DNA of 64,000 bases from Mesostigma viride (GCA_009746045.1 RPFO01000934.1:62001-126000); one strand, 5' to 3'. Positions 1 to 52,899 are shown, numbered from the stretch's first letter. The notes: generated by a model from the sequence alone, not told the origin. Numbers and translations: made by a program.

Positions 1-453
1 TGCAATATAACACCTGGCCAGAACAGCCAGCTGTAACCAACCTGGCTCAACCAGCCATGTCTCTTTTGTACCCCTAATCAACTTAAAAACAATAACAATA
101 ATGTTGGGGGTGCAGACCTGCATTAAGAAATAAATAATAAAACAATACTGGAGTTAGTCTCCATGCTTTGCTGTAGACTAAGTCTCAAAGGCATTGTGAA
201 TACAACGTATGAATAAGCCTTGTAAACCTACGTTGGTATGTGAATATAAATACCACGTGGGCTATGCAGATAGGAATGCTAGTCGAGTCGCATACGTTTC
301 CCTAGATAGGTACTTTGGGTACTGAGGTACGTGACAGATGTCAGTACCCAGTATACGTAGTGTCCTGTCATTGGACGGTACTAGAGTATCCTAGATAGGG
401 ACCGTACTGCAGCGTGCATTGATCTGTGATCGCACGATGCAGTGACTAGACGG
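1..453. other. No gene seen
   Basis: AT-rich sequence with no credible open frame. Several short palindromic stretches (e.g. around ccctagatagg and cctagataggg at 300 and 390) are present but not assignable. Confidence 0.5.
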
Positions 454-1541
454 CTACCTGTCATCGTGTGGCCTCGGGCCAACGGTCTGCACCCAACGGT
501 CACTGGCGGCGCAGCCAGTGAGAGGAACGTTGATAAAGGGTAAACCTATTTCTAATGAACCAAGCCTTAATTCACTGCTCATTGCATTCACTGTGTCTTC
601 AAGCAATATATCCCGTCGCAATCTAACTAGCACGTGCCTGGCGCATAACATAATCCACTACAATAATAAACAGGACGCAACCCTGCCAGACGCCGGTCTG
701 CAGTGGGCATGGCAGGGTAATGCCGTGTTGAGTGCGCACCGAAGTGGTCGACCCCTCATACAGCGTGCGGATGACGGTAATCAGGGGAGTGGGGACGCGA
801 GCGCGAGCAAGTACAGCCCATAGAGCGTCCCAGAGGACAGAATCAAAAGCCTTGATGAAGTCGACAAAGATCAGGATGGCGGGAAACTCACCAGGTTGCA
901 GGAGAGCGATTTCCTCGAAGAGGCGATGCGCGACGAAGATGGCCATGACGGGGTTGCGCCCAGGACGGAAGCCCATTTGACTTTCCCCAAGGTGACAGTC
1001 GAGAGCAGAACGAAGGCGGTTGAGGATCATGCGCATGAACAACTTGAGTGCGGCGCTCTGGATGCAGACTCCTCTGTAGTTGGCGGGGTCGTCTGACAGG
1101 GGAACCTTTGTTTTCGTACAGCATAATACGGTAGCTGTGCTGCCACTCAGGAATCGGTGGCGCGTCGGCAAGCAGGATCCGGTTGCAGACGTCAAGCAGG
1201 AACCCCGTGAGCGCCATCAGCTTAATCACCGGGGCTGGGAGCTGGTCAGGTCCAACGGCGGCATAGAAGCGGAGTTGCTTGGCGGCGGTGCTCAGCTCGA
1301 GCGCGGTGAACGGCGGGAGCTCGTTGGGGTCGGCCAGGGGTTCCGTCAGGGCTGGGTACGTGTAGTCCTGCGCAGCGGCGGGCGGCGTGGGCGGCGCAGG
1401 GACGTCCGCAGGCGCTACTGCCAGGCGTGCGGCCGCCAGAGGGCCAAGCAGCGGAGGCGGCGGGGGGGCGCCGAGCAGCCGGGACTGGGAGGAACTGATA
1501 CCACTGGTCGAGCCCCTCATATCGGGACCCTCATATCTCAC
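454..1541 (-). pseudogene. Non-LTR retrotransposon reverse transcriptase, N-terminal half, inverted
   Basis: Minus-strand fragments encode RT core motifs: QMGFRPGRNP, FVDFIKAFDSVLWDALW (first catalytic Asp block) and TGVWQGCVL (the QG block). The reading frame shifts between about 1195 and 900 and again near 640, so it is dead. The YADD block is missing here but is found on the opposite strand at 2173. The two pieces therefore look like one element with an inverted 5' portion. Confidence 0.75.
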
Positions 1542-2159
1542 ACAATGCTATACAAGCATAGGCCGCCATATCCGCATCATGCATGCATCTGCCATGATTA
1601 CCAGGTTGATGTTCCGTGCATAGATAGCCTATAAACGCATCCGGAACCCCAGGAAATGGTGCAGCGGATGTCCCGCGTAATAAACTGGATGCTCGGGCTG
1701 GCGCAGACTGCCTGGCCATAAGGAGAAAGACGATACGCTATGGCCCATCTGGCACTGACGACCAAGAAGGCAGTATTTTCCCACCTGTATTTTCCCAATC
1801 CTAAAAATCTGGCCATCATTGCCTGACTTACGAAAATCACGCATCACCACTCTGAGCGACATTCTGAACTGTTTCTAGCCGCGAGACGCAAAATTTCCCC
1901 GCCAAAGTCACGTGATAATTTCCTTTCCTGGGCTATATTTTACAGGCTATGGCGAATTCCCCCCCCAACCCTATACTTTTTTTGAATGCTCACGAGTTCC
2001 TGGACACGTTGGACCACTTGCCACCGTCACATCTGGCGCGGCGCTCCCGGAAATTTGCGAAATGTGACGGATACCAGAACTGGGTGCTGTAGCACTCAGT
2101 TTACGGACTATGGTAACCCCGAGCGCGAACACGGCGGCGGTGGCCCTGGTTATGGTGGC

Positions 2160-2880
2160 GCCTGTCTGACCTGATTTATGCGGATGATACCACCCTCATC
2201 GAGCGCCCCGAGCACATTCAGACCTGGCTGGACTGTCTGGGCTTGGAGGCGCGGGCGGTGGGGTTGGAGATTAGTGTCAAAACGGAGGCGATGGTGGTTG
2301 GGGCAACCAGTCGCCCGCCGCTGCCACGGCTGCTAGACGGGAAGAAGGTCGACTTCCGTGATCGCTTCAAACTGCTGGTCTGGGGAGCATGCTCCCTGAC
2401 ACCGCCGACGATGTGGACATCCGCATCGGCCGGCCTGGCCTGGGCTAGCTGGCATCGGTCGCTCAAAACCTTCTGGCACTCAAAGGACCTGGGCGAGCAC
2501 CGCAAGCGCATGGGCTCCTCAAGAACCTGGTCCTAACGGTGCTCACCTATGGCGCCGAGGCATGGACGCTCACGGACACGCTGGCCACACGGCTGAACGG
2601 CACGGTAACCAGGATGCTCCGCCAGGCCCTGAACGTAGGGTTTTCCACACATTGGTCTTTAGAATCTTAATTGTACCAGGGTATGCCTCGCATCTCGGAC
2701 GATATTAGACAGCGTAGGATAGCATTCGTAGGACATCTTGCACCAGTCAGGTAGACACCGCCCTTGGTCTGGCCGGCGCCCAGCGGCTTGGCCAGCTGGG
2801 GCGGCATATCCTGACCTGGCCTGGCCCCAAGGACATTCCTAAAAGGGTAGGTAAACATGTCATGACCTACCCACAGCAGT
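2160..2880 (+). pseudogene. Non-LTR retrotransposon reverse transcriptase, C-terminal half
   Basis: The plus strand encodes LIYADDTTLIERPEHIQTWL (catalytic YADD), GLEISVKTEAMVVG, then YGAEAWTLTDTLATRL, MLRQALNV and PRISDDIRQRRIAFVGHL, in the order seen in APE-type LINE RTs. Frames change several times and stops occur, so it is a relic. It continues the minus-strand half at 454-1541 and is followed by a 3' UTR ending in hairpins and a TTAA tail at about 3255. Confidence 0.75.
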
Positions 2881-3189
2881 TGTTGGCTGACCTAGTGGTC
2901 CCAGCCCCGTTTGAACATTGCATTCACTCCCTCTCTCTTGCTTGGACTGCTAATAATGCAAAACAATTACGATTGTCCAGGCTCACACGCCAGCCCCTGT
3001 GGGCAAGCCCCCCCCCCCCCTAAATCGAGGAAGGGGCGCTTTGCTGAGTAGAATAGTTAGGGTTTTCCTAGATTAGATTAGTTCGGTTTCGCGGCTTTGC
3101 CCACCTCCATCCATCCAGCAAGGGAATATGAGCCACATGATCTCCCAACGGAGTCATGTTATAATTTAATTCGATTTAATTCAATGGGC

Positions 3190-3255
3190 TTTCCGGAAAG
3201 TATATACTACTACTCCCCAACGGGAGCACGTGCTTAATTAATTAATTAATTAATA
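3190..3255 (+). repeat. LINE 3' end: hairpin plus (TTAA)n tail
   Basis: The inverted repeat CTCCCcaaCGGGAG is followed by gcacgtgc and a run of TTAA/AATT units. The same arrangement ends two other copies, near 45300 and 46750. It is read as the 3' terminus of a non-LTR family. Confidence 0.7.
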
Positions 3256-3659
3256 TACAAGATAACTGCAGGCTCGAGCTACCATGGTCCGGATTCTCCC
3301 GATTTCTGGCCTGGGCTGGTTGTCTCCTTGATACTACCACATGATTATCTAAAAAAATCCCCCTACATGTTACAGTAGTACACGTTCAAATAATAGCTTA
3401 CAACGCGATAAATAATAGGAAAACAGGTCAACATGACCAGTTCCTAATTTCTGTCAATAAATGCTACATCAGTGTCACTATCCTTAAGGCGGCATCATGG
3501 TAATTGTAACCAAGGTTGGTTGGAACCAAGGTTCATTCCACAGGCGTAGCCTGCGTTGGGCGACCACCGCTTCTGGCAGTCCAGCTATATAGATCAAGCT
3601 TAGGTGTTTTGCATCCTGCTCACCAGCCAGGATATCAAAAGTAGTCAAAATGGACGCCA
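3256..3659. other. No gene seen
   Basis: AT-rich interval between the LINE tail and the possible channel C-terminus. It would contain the channel 3' UTR and poly(A) site if the gene is expressed. No clear signal was identified. Confidence 0.4.
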
Positions 3660-44808
<41,149 letters not shown>

Positions 44809-44984
44809 TGTCAGTGATGCAGATGACGATAGTGCCTGCGGCAGCGCGCCTAGTAGTGCGTCTTCCGCTGGTTTCCGACGTCAGCGGCAAGGAGGAAATC
44901 TGGATGCCAATCCTTGCCGCAATGGGCACGTCGCGACCTTGGGAGTCTTCCATACGGGAAAGAATGCGAATGCAGGGTAGAACG

Positions 44985-45305
44985 TAGCCATGCATAGCCT
45001 AACCAGCCGTAGCCAACAGACATCAGCCAGCCTATAACCTATGCGCTTCGCCTAGCACTGCTGTTTGCTCACGTCTCCATAGCAATGCAATGCTCACACG
45101 GGACATATTGCACCCACAAGGGATGCCCCGGATCGTTTAGTTAGACGGGTCCGATTGATGACCCTGTGGCATGCCTGTGGCGTGAGGGAAGGTGGGGGTC
45201 TCTGCCCCCGGCCTACCCGTCGTGCACACTCAGGGATTAAAAGCACTTAGGTGCTCCGTGACTCCCCAACGGGAGCACGTGTTTGATTAATTAATTAATT
45301 AATGA
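44985..45305 (+). repeat. LINE/SINE 3' fragment with hairpins and TTAA tail (copy 2)
   Basis: It ends with two hairpins (AGCACTTaggTGCT and CTCCCcaaCGGGAG) and (TTAA)n. It aligns by eye over about 300 bp with 46334-46756. Confidence 0.7.
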
Positions 45306-45742
45306 ATCAATACGGGAAACGCCTAGGTCAACTATCCCGTCGCGAGAAGTCATGAGATCCTAGGCGGGCAGCAACTATCAGGGCCAGTCACGATGTTTAT
45401 CGCTGCTACAGTAGTGACGACGTCCAGTCGCTGGGGCTTTCGATAATTGCAGGCTCATTCGCCTTCGTGCTGATAATGGAGGCACGGGCACCGGCAATAT
45501 CGTCTGCATCCGAAATTTTCACTTGATTCATTCAGTTTGAAATTGTGATATTGAAATCCTATCCATCGTCATGTCTTCAGGTGGCGCCTCTCTAATAATT
45601 AGCTACAGGCCCATGCGACCGCTTGGTCCGTCATACCATTGCTCTATTAATCATCACCTTGATGCACTGAAATAGCAGGAATAAATGCCGCACGTGAGGA
45701 ATATGCAGCAGGCAATGGCGATGGCAACATAAAATATTAGTT

Positions 45743-45870
45743 CTATTAACCGTGGAACTCCAGGGTAACCAGACTCTTTATTAAAACAATAAGTAGAGCA
45801 CATCGGGAAGTGGCCCTCAACTGGCCATCCTTACCCATGGGAACACTTTATGTCCAAAAAGGCTAGCCTT
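45743..45870 (-). repeat. Split direct repeat B2
   Basis: From tctattaaccgtggaactcc to aaaaaggctagccttaccc. It is repeated as B1 at 46286-46855, where it is split by an insertion. Confidence 0.85.
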
Positions 45871-45889
45871 ACCCCCAAACAGGCAACAC

Positions 45890-46285
45890 ACAGGGAGGGC
45901 GGGTGGGAAAACAAAAGAGACCGCCATGAGCTAGGTGAGCAAGCTTTTATCGTGTTTCAAGGCCAACGGCTCTCTACCAACGGCCAGATCCGGCAACGGC
46001 CTCTAAACAGTTTTAGCAGTCAAGTTTTACTTCAGATATTGCTTGTTGCAAACCCGTCCGCAATCACAGATCTGCTAGGAGAACCTAGACGCAGAAATCC
46101 GTCGTCAAGGTACTCAGCACACCGTCAAGGTATGGGCCGCAACAATTAGGCCATATCATCCGTAATACTCGTACACTAGAAGCCTAATCAACCTTATTAC
46201 GATCACATCACCCAGCTCTATTTCACCTAGCATCAGCGGCTCCCCTTCCGTATCACTATAAAGAAACTATGTTCAGAGAACCCCG
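45890..46285 (-). repeat. Split direct repeat A2
   Basis: Copy of 57887-58269. It abuts the B1 repeat at 46286. Confidence 0.9.
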
Positions 46286-46333
46286 ATTCTATTAACCGTG
46301 GAACTCCAGGGTAACCAGACTCTTTATTAAAAC

Positions 46334-46756
46334 CCCCCAGCGGGCTAGAATAGCAATAGCCCTAGCTTGTAACCATTGGCGTCACTGCCGCTAAGGCAGC
46401 CATGCCTAGCTGTGCCAACACACCTAGTCACGTGCCGCCAACGCACGGTACACAACCAGCCATAGCCTTAGCCTAGTCCTAGTACAGCCATGCTACGCCC
46501 TGGCTATGTTCAGATTACTTGCCCACGCTCCTTGCTATGATATGCTCACATGGGTCTTATTGCACCCACAGTTTGCCGGATCGTTAGCCTGTCCTTTTCG
46601 CTAGCCGCGCCCGATTGCAGCTGTGGCATGCCTTTGGCATGAAGGAGACTGGGGGTCTCTGCCCTTTCTCCTGTAGTGCACACACAGGGATTAAAAGCAC
46701 TTCGGTGCTCCGTGACTCCCCAACGGGAGCACGAGTTTAATTAATTAATTAATTAA
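46334..46756 (+). mobile_element. LINE/SINE 3' fragment with target duplication (copy 3)
   Basis: 423 bp ending in the same two hairpins and (TTAA)n tail as the copies at 3255 and 45305. It is flanked by the 11-bp direct repeat tttattaaaac (46323-46333 and 46757-46767), the normal B-repeat sequence made double. This shows target-primed insertion into the B1 repeat. Confidence 0.85.
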
Positions 46757-46930
46757 TTTATTAAAACAATAAGTAGAGCACATCGGGAAGTGGCCCTCAA
46801 CTGGCCATCCTTACCCATGGGAACACTTTATGTCCAAAAAGGCTAGCCTTACCCTTACATCCCTCCCTGGCGACCCAAGCCAGGGGCAAAACAAAAACCG
46901 GTGGACGCATAAGACAAGAATGAAGGGAAC

Positions 46931-48994
46931 TTAAGAGGAAGGCAGAGAAAAGACGCTCCGCCAAATGCGCGGGGGGCAGGCGGCGATAGCCCGAACCAGG
47001 GCGTCAGGAAGGGTGAGGGCCAAGCTCCGGTGCAATCCCACATAGTGGGCGACAGTTTTGCTGCTGCGCCAGCGACCCCGATGCTGAATATCAGCCATGC
47101 TGCGCTGCCGCAAAAAATCATAGGTAGCCCCCCCATGCCGCAGCCCGTGAATGGTAAACACCGTGTCGACCCCCAAAGCTTGCGTGGCCTGATGCCAAAC
47201 CCGGCTGAACTGGGCATAATCGTAAGGGAACACCCGCTCCCAGGCCGCCTTGCCTCGCATACAAGCCCGCAAGAGGGTCTCAGTCATGACATCCTCGATC
47301 ACCACAGACTGCACCTCCCCCTTAGCCGTCTTAGCTGACATCAACAACAAGGCGCCCCGCTGCGAACCCCGCAACCGAACATCAGGCTGCAAGCGCACAT
47401 GGCCGACCAACAGGTTGAGCGCCTCCGATACCCGCAGGTATTGTTGGAAAATAACGATGACCATCATAGCCGCACGAGGCTGCCGCTGGAGCACCATAGT
47501 ACAAGCAAGCGCAAACGCAGCCTCCCATGGAATGGGGGGGGGGGCACGAGGGGGTGCCAACGTGCGCCAGCCAGCCAAAACACTTCGTGCCAAGGCCCAA
47601 TCCCGCACCTCCCGGGGAAAGTACAAATTCAGGCCCATAAGCGCATTGACACACAACTGGCGGCTGTAACACCGTGAGTGCGCCCAAGCGACATACTCGC
47701 AATAGTATTCCTCTATCGTCAAGCCGCGCAACAAGCTGCCAACCCGACCCCGCCGGCTCGCCCACCATGCGAAAAAGGACCTGAGCCCCCGATGGTAAAC
47801 CATCAAAGTAGCCGGCTTCACCTTGCCCTCAAGAAGGGTCAAGTAGCTAGCGCCAAGCCGAGGCCCGGGATTGGGATGAACACCCTCGCGAGTCAAATCG
47901 CGGACCCACCCGGCCACCGAGGCAGCCATGGAAAGCCCCCGCGAAGGCCCATCCGCAGGCTGAAGCTCACTTGGCGTCCAGACCCATTGTGAGCGGCTGC
48001 CGGTGACCAACGTAAGAGCGCACAACCGGCGGCATTGCTTGTTTAACCGGTAAGAAGAGGAACGCCCTTTAGCCAAGCAGCCCAAAGCGGCAGTGGAGTC
48101 CACTAACCTCACCACCCGCTTACCCCATGTTCCGAGGTTCCGGGCCGAGCGCTCCACCCCCTTCACAGCGGCCCGCACTTCCTTCTCGTTGATGTGCATG
48201 GTCGAATCGCGCCAGCGACTCTTGATCCCTACGCGCCATGGCCCGTGGATGATGGCTTTTTCCGCGGCCTTGGTCAAGGGTCTAGGCCCGGCATACATGG
48301 CCTCACCTGGGGTGAGGAGGGTTGGGTAACCCCGCACCTCCCGGGCCCGAGCTAATTCCGTCACCTCAGCTGGGGCCATCTCAGCGTAGACAACCCCCTG
48401 CCCAAAACTAGACGCATCCGAGGCCACCACCACCGGAGCCAGGGCAGCCCCCCGGTCCACACGGAGCATGGGGGCCAACGCCATGGCACACTCGAGCTCA
48501 TCGCGCACACCTTGCCACAAAGGTCGCGTTCGCTGGCCCCACCCCTTGAGGTTGATGAACTTAAAACTCTGCTGCCATATGGACAAGCAAGTGCGGCTGA
48601 GCATCTGCAGCCACACCCACCGGCCCACGACGGCCGCCAGCGCCTCAGCGGTAGCGCGTCCCCTCTCGAGGAGTACACGAGTGTGCGCAACCACAAGGGT
48701 GAGCTGCTTAGCTGTCGGCTCCAACACCCCATCCCGCCGGTGAACAACACCCAGAGCTTCTAGCTCGTCCTCCCCCTCCGGGCTAGCCATGATCGTCTTG
48801 TCCTTGGAGGGCACAAGGTTGTTAGGCGCGTACCCGTCTTCAATAGCACTCGCGATTAAGCGATTCACCGCCTCGCACGTGCGCCCATTGCTGACCACCA
48901 GGTCATCAATAGTGATGGATACCATAGGGGCAGGGGGGTCCTCAAGGTCGATTTGCATCTCCCTCGTGCTCTCCTCCTTGTACTCGATGGCTAG
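46931..48994 (-). CDS. Pol, RT C-terminal part, RNase H and tyrosine recombinase
   Basis: Open to a stop at 46931. From the insertion point: SITIDDLVVSNGRT (RT catalytic Asp pair), APVVVASDASSFGQGVVYAE and INEKEVRAAVKGV / LVRLVDSTAALGCLAKG (RNase H Asp-Glu-Asp pattern), then a tyrosine recombinase with QQYLRVSEALNLLVGH (first Arg), a Lys-containing beta region (SAKTAKGEVQ), HGLRHGGATYDFLR (H-x-x-R), HRGRWRSSKTVAHYVG (Trp and nucleophile Tyr). The open frame extends upstream to 49327 into inserted transposon repeats, which is accidental. Confidence 0.88.
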   Translation of the reverse strand, partial: LAIEYKEESTREMQIDLEDPPAPMVSITIDDLVVSNGRTCEAVNRLIASAIEDGYAPNNLVPSKDKTIMASPEGEDELEALGVVHRRDGVLEPTAKQLTLVVAHTRVLLERGRATAEALAAVVGRWVWLQMLSRTCLSIWQQSFKFINLKGWGQRTRPLWQGVRDELECAMALAPMLRVDRGAALAPVVVASDASSFGQGVVYAEMAPAEVTELARAREVRGYPTLLTPGEAMYAGPRPLTKAAEKAIIHGPWRVGIKSRWRDSTMHINEKEVRAAVKGVERSARNLGTWGKRVVRLVDSTAALGCLAKGRSSSYRLNKQCRRLCALTLVTGSRSQWVWTPSELQPADGPSRGLSMAASVAGWVRDLTREGVHPNPGPRLGASYLTLLEGKVKPATLMVYHRGLRSFFAWWASRRGRVGSLLRGLTIEEYYCEYVAWAHSRCYSRQLCVNALMGLNLYFPREVRDWALARSVLAGWRTLAPPRAPPPIPWEAAFALACTMVLQRQPRAAMMVIVIFQQYLRVSEALNLLVGHVRLQPDVRLRGSQRGALLLMSAKTAKGEVQSVVIEDVMTETLLRACMRGKAAWERVFPYDYAQFSRVWHQATQALGVDTVFTIHGLRHGGATYDFLRQRSMADIQHRGRWRSSKTVAHYVGLHRSLALTLPDALVRAIAACPPRIWRSVFSLPSS

Positions 48995-49616
48995 CCCTAA
49001 GCTCGTCTGGATTTGTACTAGAACACGCAATTTGTAGTTCATTTTGAAAAGTTGTATTTTATTGAATGTAAAGTTTCCACTTAAGTCTCTGAGGAAGGGG
49101 AAGTTCATAGGACCCGTGACACCGTGACATCGTGACACCGTGACACCGTGACACCTCAAAATGCATATAAACACACATCTTTGCAGGTATGCAGTGATTA
49201 TTAATGGGGATGATGTATTCAATGGGTCATTGCAAGTTTTACCTATGCTTCTGACACCGTGACACCGTGACACCGTGACACCGTGACACCGTGACACCGT
49301 GACACCGTGACACCGTGACACTGACACCGTGACACCGCAAATACCACGTATACACCTTCATAATAATCCTAGTAGAGACATTCATTTCTCCATACATCTC
49401 GGTCATCTCACCATATATCGTCTCATGTTGATGTATTCTTGTTGTGCGTGTAGGTACCTTGCCGGGTCATGACAAGTTCAGCCATTCCTCGTTTATGCGG
49501 TCCAACGTCGCTTCAATAGGGCATGTGATTAATATCTGGTAACAACTTATATATGTTGGCACGCCATGCGTCCAGGAATAGTTGTCTCTCTCTATGCATG
49601 CAAGCAACCATCAAAA

Positions 49617-50021
49617 TCACTTTGTCATGAAATCACTTGCCGGGATTTCAGTTTCTCGCTGGCCGGCCTGAAAAAGCTGGTTCTTTATAAACTCTTTCCG
49701 ATCCGCAGGCTTCTTAGACCACATGTCGGTCCTCATCGTCCTGAGCTCCTCGAAATGCACGCTTCTCAAACAATGGCGGCCACAACCACAGTCCCAGTCC
49801 CTGCAAAGTGCCGCAGCCAAGGACGAATCCTGGGTGCATTTCGCCAACACGGCGGCTGCAGATAACCGGACCCCGCGCCTCGCCATCATATTGAACACGA
49901 CGACGCCCAGGAGTAATAGCAAGAAGAACATTCCCAAAACCTGCCAACCCAGCGCCCCCGCACTGGGCTCCATGAAAACGCCGGGTCTCGCCATGGCTAT
50001 GTCAACTGGGCAATGTTGCAA
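49617..50021 (-). CDS. Unrecognised small protein with membrane segment and Cys cluster, inside the TIR transposon
   Basis: 134 codons. Residues ~25-48 form a hydrophobic helix (LGMFFLLLLLGVVVFNMMA), followed by a Cys-rich part (CRDWDCGCGRHCLRS) and a charged tail (RTMRTDMWSKKPADRKEFIK). The C-x-C-x3-C arrangement followed by an R/W/ER-rich helix resembles small zinc clusters found with some eukaryotic transposases, but I cannot name the family. It may be an exon. The location just inside the transposon end suggests an element-encoded protein. Confidence 0.4.
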   Translation of the reverse strand: MQHCPVDIAMARPGVFMEPSAGALGWQVLGMFFLLLLLGVVVFNMMARRGVRLSAAAVLAKCTQDSSLAAALCRDWDCGCGRHCLRSVHFEELRTMRTDMWSKKPADRKEFIKNQLFQAGQRETEIPASDFMTK

Positions 50022-50227
50022 ACATCATTTGTCCCCCCCCCTCCCCATCTATTTCTACGTTGGCAGATGGCAAACGTAGATCCCCACGCCATGTGGGGGG
50101 GGGAATCTAACATGGCAGACCGGGATGTCACGCCAGCCCGGTCTGCCCGAGTTGTTTAGCCCATGTTACCTCATTTGGCAGCGATCACCATCGCTGCCGC
50201 TCTCGTGAATTCGGGGTGAAAGCGCAC

Positions 50228-50530
50228 GGTGTCACGGTGTCTCAACATGTTTGTAGTAGGTTTGTAGTTGGTGTCTCGGTGTCTCAGAAACTCGTGGTCC
50301 GCATTGAGTGGGTGTCACGGTGTCACGACATCTGATTGGCCCGGTTCAGATTCGTTTTTTTTTAATTTTTTTTAATTCGTTTTTTTTTTTTTTTAATTTG
50401 GGGCGAATCTGAACCGGGCCAATCAGATGTCGTGACACCGTGACACCCACTCAATGCGGACCACGAGTTTCTGAGACACCGAGACACCAACTACAAACCA
50501 ACTACAAACATGTTGAGACATCGGTGTCAC
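50228..50530. repeat. Large palindrome (~130-bp arms) around an oligo-T loop
   Basis: The left arm (50228-50356) and the right arm (50403-50530) are reverse complements with very few mismatches. The ~45-bp spacer is T-rich. The arms themselves contain the GGTGTCAC 8-mer of the host transposon. It would form a long hairpin. Confidence 0.9.
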
Positions 50531-51466
50531 AAGGTGTGCAGCAGGTATTTCCTTTCAATCCCCGAGGAAATTATCAACCATTCATCGGCCATTCTGGTCA
50601 GGATAGCTAAGAATGGCTAGCGAATAAAAAGGCAGTATCGAGGCTGGAAATTTTAGTGTATGCTCCTAGGGTCATATATTACTTGCCGTTATTTTTTTTC
50701 GCCACAAATTCTGCGGAGTCCTTCGGCATTTTGGCGTCATTCACAGGTGGGTGCCTGTTTTGTCGCCGATTTTCTCTCGACCCCACCTACCTGCAGCAAA
50801 AAATTTTCCCGATGAAAGTCGCCCTAACATCTGGTTTTTGACACTAACCGACGCATTTTTTAGTTTTTAAGGCCTTGACCGAAGCACTTTTTTCATTACC
50901 GGCTCAGTTTGCTTTAACCGAGCTGGCGCGATTTTTAATCCAATTTCTAGGCTGGGCCAGGCGTCGCAGACCCGTAATCCGTTTTTAAGTGCTTTTGTGC
51001 CCGATATCGTGTCTTTTGCAGGCGTTCTTGGCATCAAAGACGCCGTGGCGTCAGGGGCTAAAACGGACCTCCGCACGTTCGTTAACTGCGGCGAGCATGT
51101 CAATGCCGCCAGCAATTTTTGCTGCCGCGTCTGTGAAACGATTGCGATGCAAGACCGTTTTCGACGTGACGGAGTGGTATGTGCACATTCAGGTGCGAAT
51201 TTCTTCGCTGTTGAAACCCCGGCCGGTAGCAGACAAGTATTTCACCGTATCCCCTTTCCCCGAGTCTCTCTTTTCCGTCATGTTTTCATCTTACGGAAAG
51301 CGCGTATAAAGCATCAGTGAGCGACAGTATGATGGCGAGCCGTTTGCTCGCATCAGGGCTGTGCGGCTTATTCTAGAGAGAAGCGACATCAAGCAGATTT
51401 TGCAGCCGGATGTGAGGGAGGGGCCCTGCTGGGGTGGGAATAAACTGCTGTGAGTGACCGATCCAC

Positions 51467-52181
51467 TCCCTCCTCCCTCCCTCCCTCCCTCCCTCCCTCC
51501 CTCCCTCCCTCCCTCCCTCCCTCCCTCCCTCCCTCCCTCCCTCCCTCCCTCCCTCCCTCCCTCCCTCCCTCCCTCCCTCCCCCTCCCTCCCTCCCTCCCT
51601 CCCTCCCTCCCTCCCTCCCTCCCTCCCTCCCTCCCTCCCTCCCTCCCTCCCTCCCTCCTCCCTCCCTCCCTCCCTCCCTCCCTCCCTCCCTCCCTCCCTC
51701 CCTCCCTCCCTCCCTTCCTCCCTCGTGAACTCACTCGTGGACTCACTCACTCGTGGACTCACTCCCTCACTCACTCACCCACCCACCCACCCACCCACCC
51801 ACCCACCCACCCACCCACCCACCCACCCACCCACCCACCCACCCACCCACCCACCCACCCACCCACCCACCCACCCACCCACCCACCCACCCACCCACCC
51901 ACCCACCCACCCACCCACCCACCCACCCACCCCCCCCACCCACCCACCCACCCACCCACCCACCCACCCACCCACCCACCCACCCACCCACCCACCCACC
52001 CACCCACCCACCCACCCACCCACCCACCCACCCACCCACCCACCCACCCACCCACCCACCCACCCACCCACCCACCCACCCACCCACCCACCCACCCACC
52101 CACCCACCCACCCACCCACCACCCACCCACCCACCCACCCACCCACCCACCCACCCACCCACACCACCCACCCACCCACCA

Positions 52182-52233
<52 letters not shown>

Positions 52234-52376
52234 CTCACTCACTCACTCACTCACTCACTCACTCACTCACTCACTCACTCACTCACTCACTCACTCACTC
52301 ACTCACTCACTCACTCACTCACTCACTCACTCACTCACTCACTCACTCACTCACTCACTCACTCACTCACTCACTT
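51467..52376. repeat. Chain of four tetranucleotide microsatellites
   Basis: (CCCT)n 51467-51723, a short ACTC/GTGG transition, (CCCA)n 51776-52181, (GCAC)n 52182-52232, (ACTC)n 52233-52376. All differ from one another by one base. The Thr-His-Pro-Pro, Ala-Arg-Thr-His and Ser-Leu-Thr-His open frames are artefacts. Confidence 0.95.
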
Positions 52377-52899
52377 AGTAACTTGCACATGCACCACATG
52401 CGCAAGGAGGACACCAAGAGCTTCACCAACCACCGTCGAAAGCTTGGCTGTGATGCCAAGGGCAAGGGTGTGGGGGTGTCCATGTTGACACAGTGCATGA
52501 AGGCTGACAAGGTCAGGCAGAGATTGTGCAGGGAGGTGCCACTACCTCCTAGCTAGCGATACCGAGATGAGGGCGCGCAAACGCATCAGCGCCATGCCGC
52601 GTGTTGAGTAATTTGCAACTACATTACTTGGCATGCTGTGGGTGCACGTGTAAAATGACCTTTCTAGCCATGCATGCGACAGCTGCCAATATTATGTTCA
52701 GCAAGCTCCTCCGTATAATAGAAATTGCGTGAGCATCCACATGGCCACATGTGCATATTGTCAGCTGTGTCTATATCAATGAACTTTTATGTATGTCTCC
52801 TGGACGGGTTGTCTTACATCACTCGTGAATGGTTTCCATGTTTTAGTGAGTCATCTTATTTGAGTTGACCAGATTGTCTCCTTGATATTCCACACTGGC

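Noticed and set aside
49000-49327. N-terminal SRCHGVTV repeat extension of the recombinase ORF
   Set aside because: It is the translated subterminal 8-mer array of the inserted transposon, not part of pol.
51454-52556. Several 150-340-codon Pro/His/Thr and Gly/Val/Trp open frames
   Set aside because: All are readings of tetranucleotide repeats on both strands.
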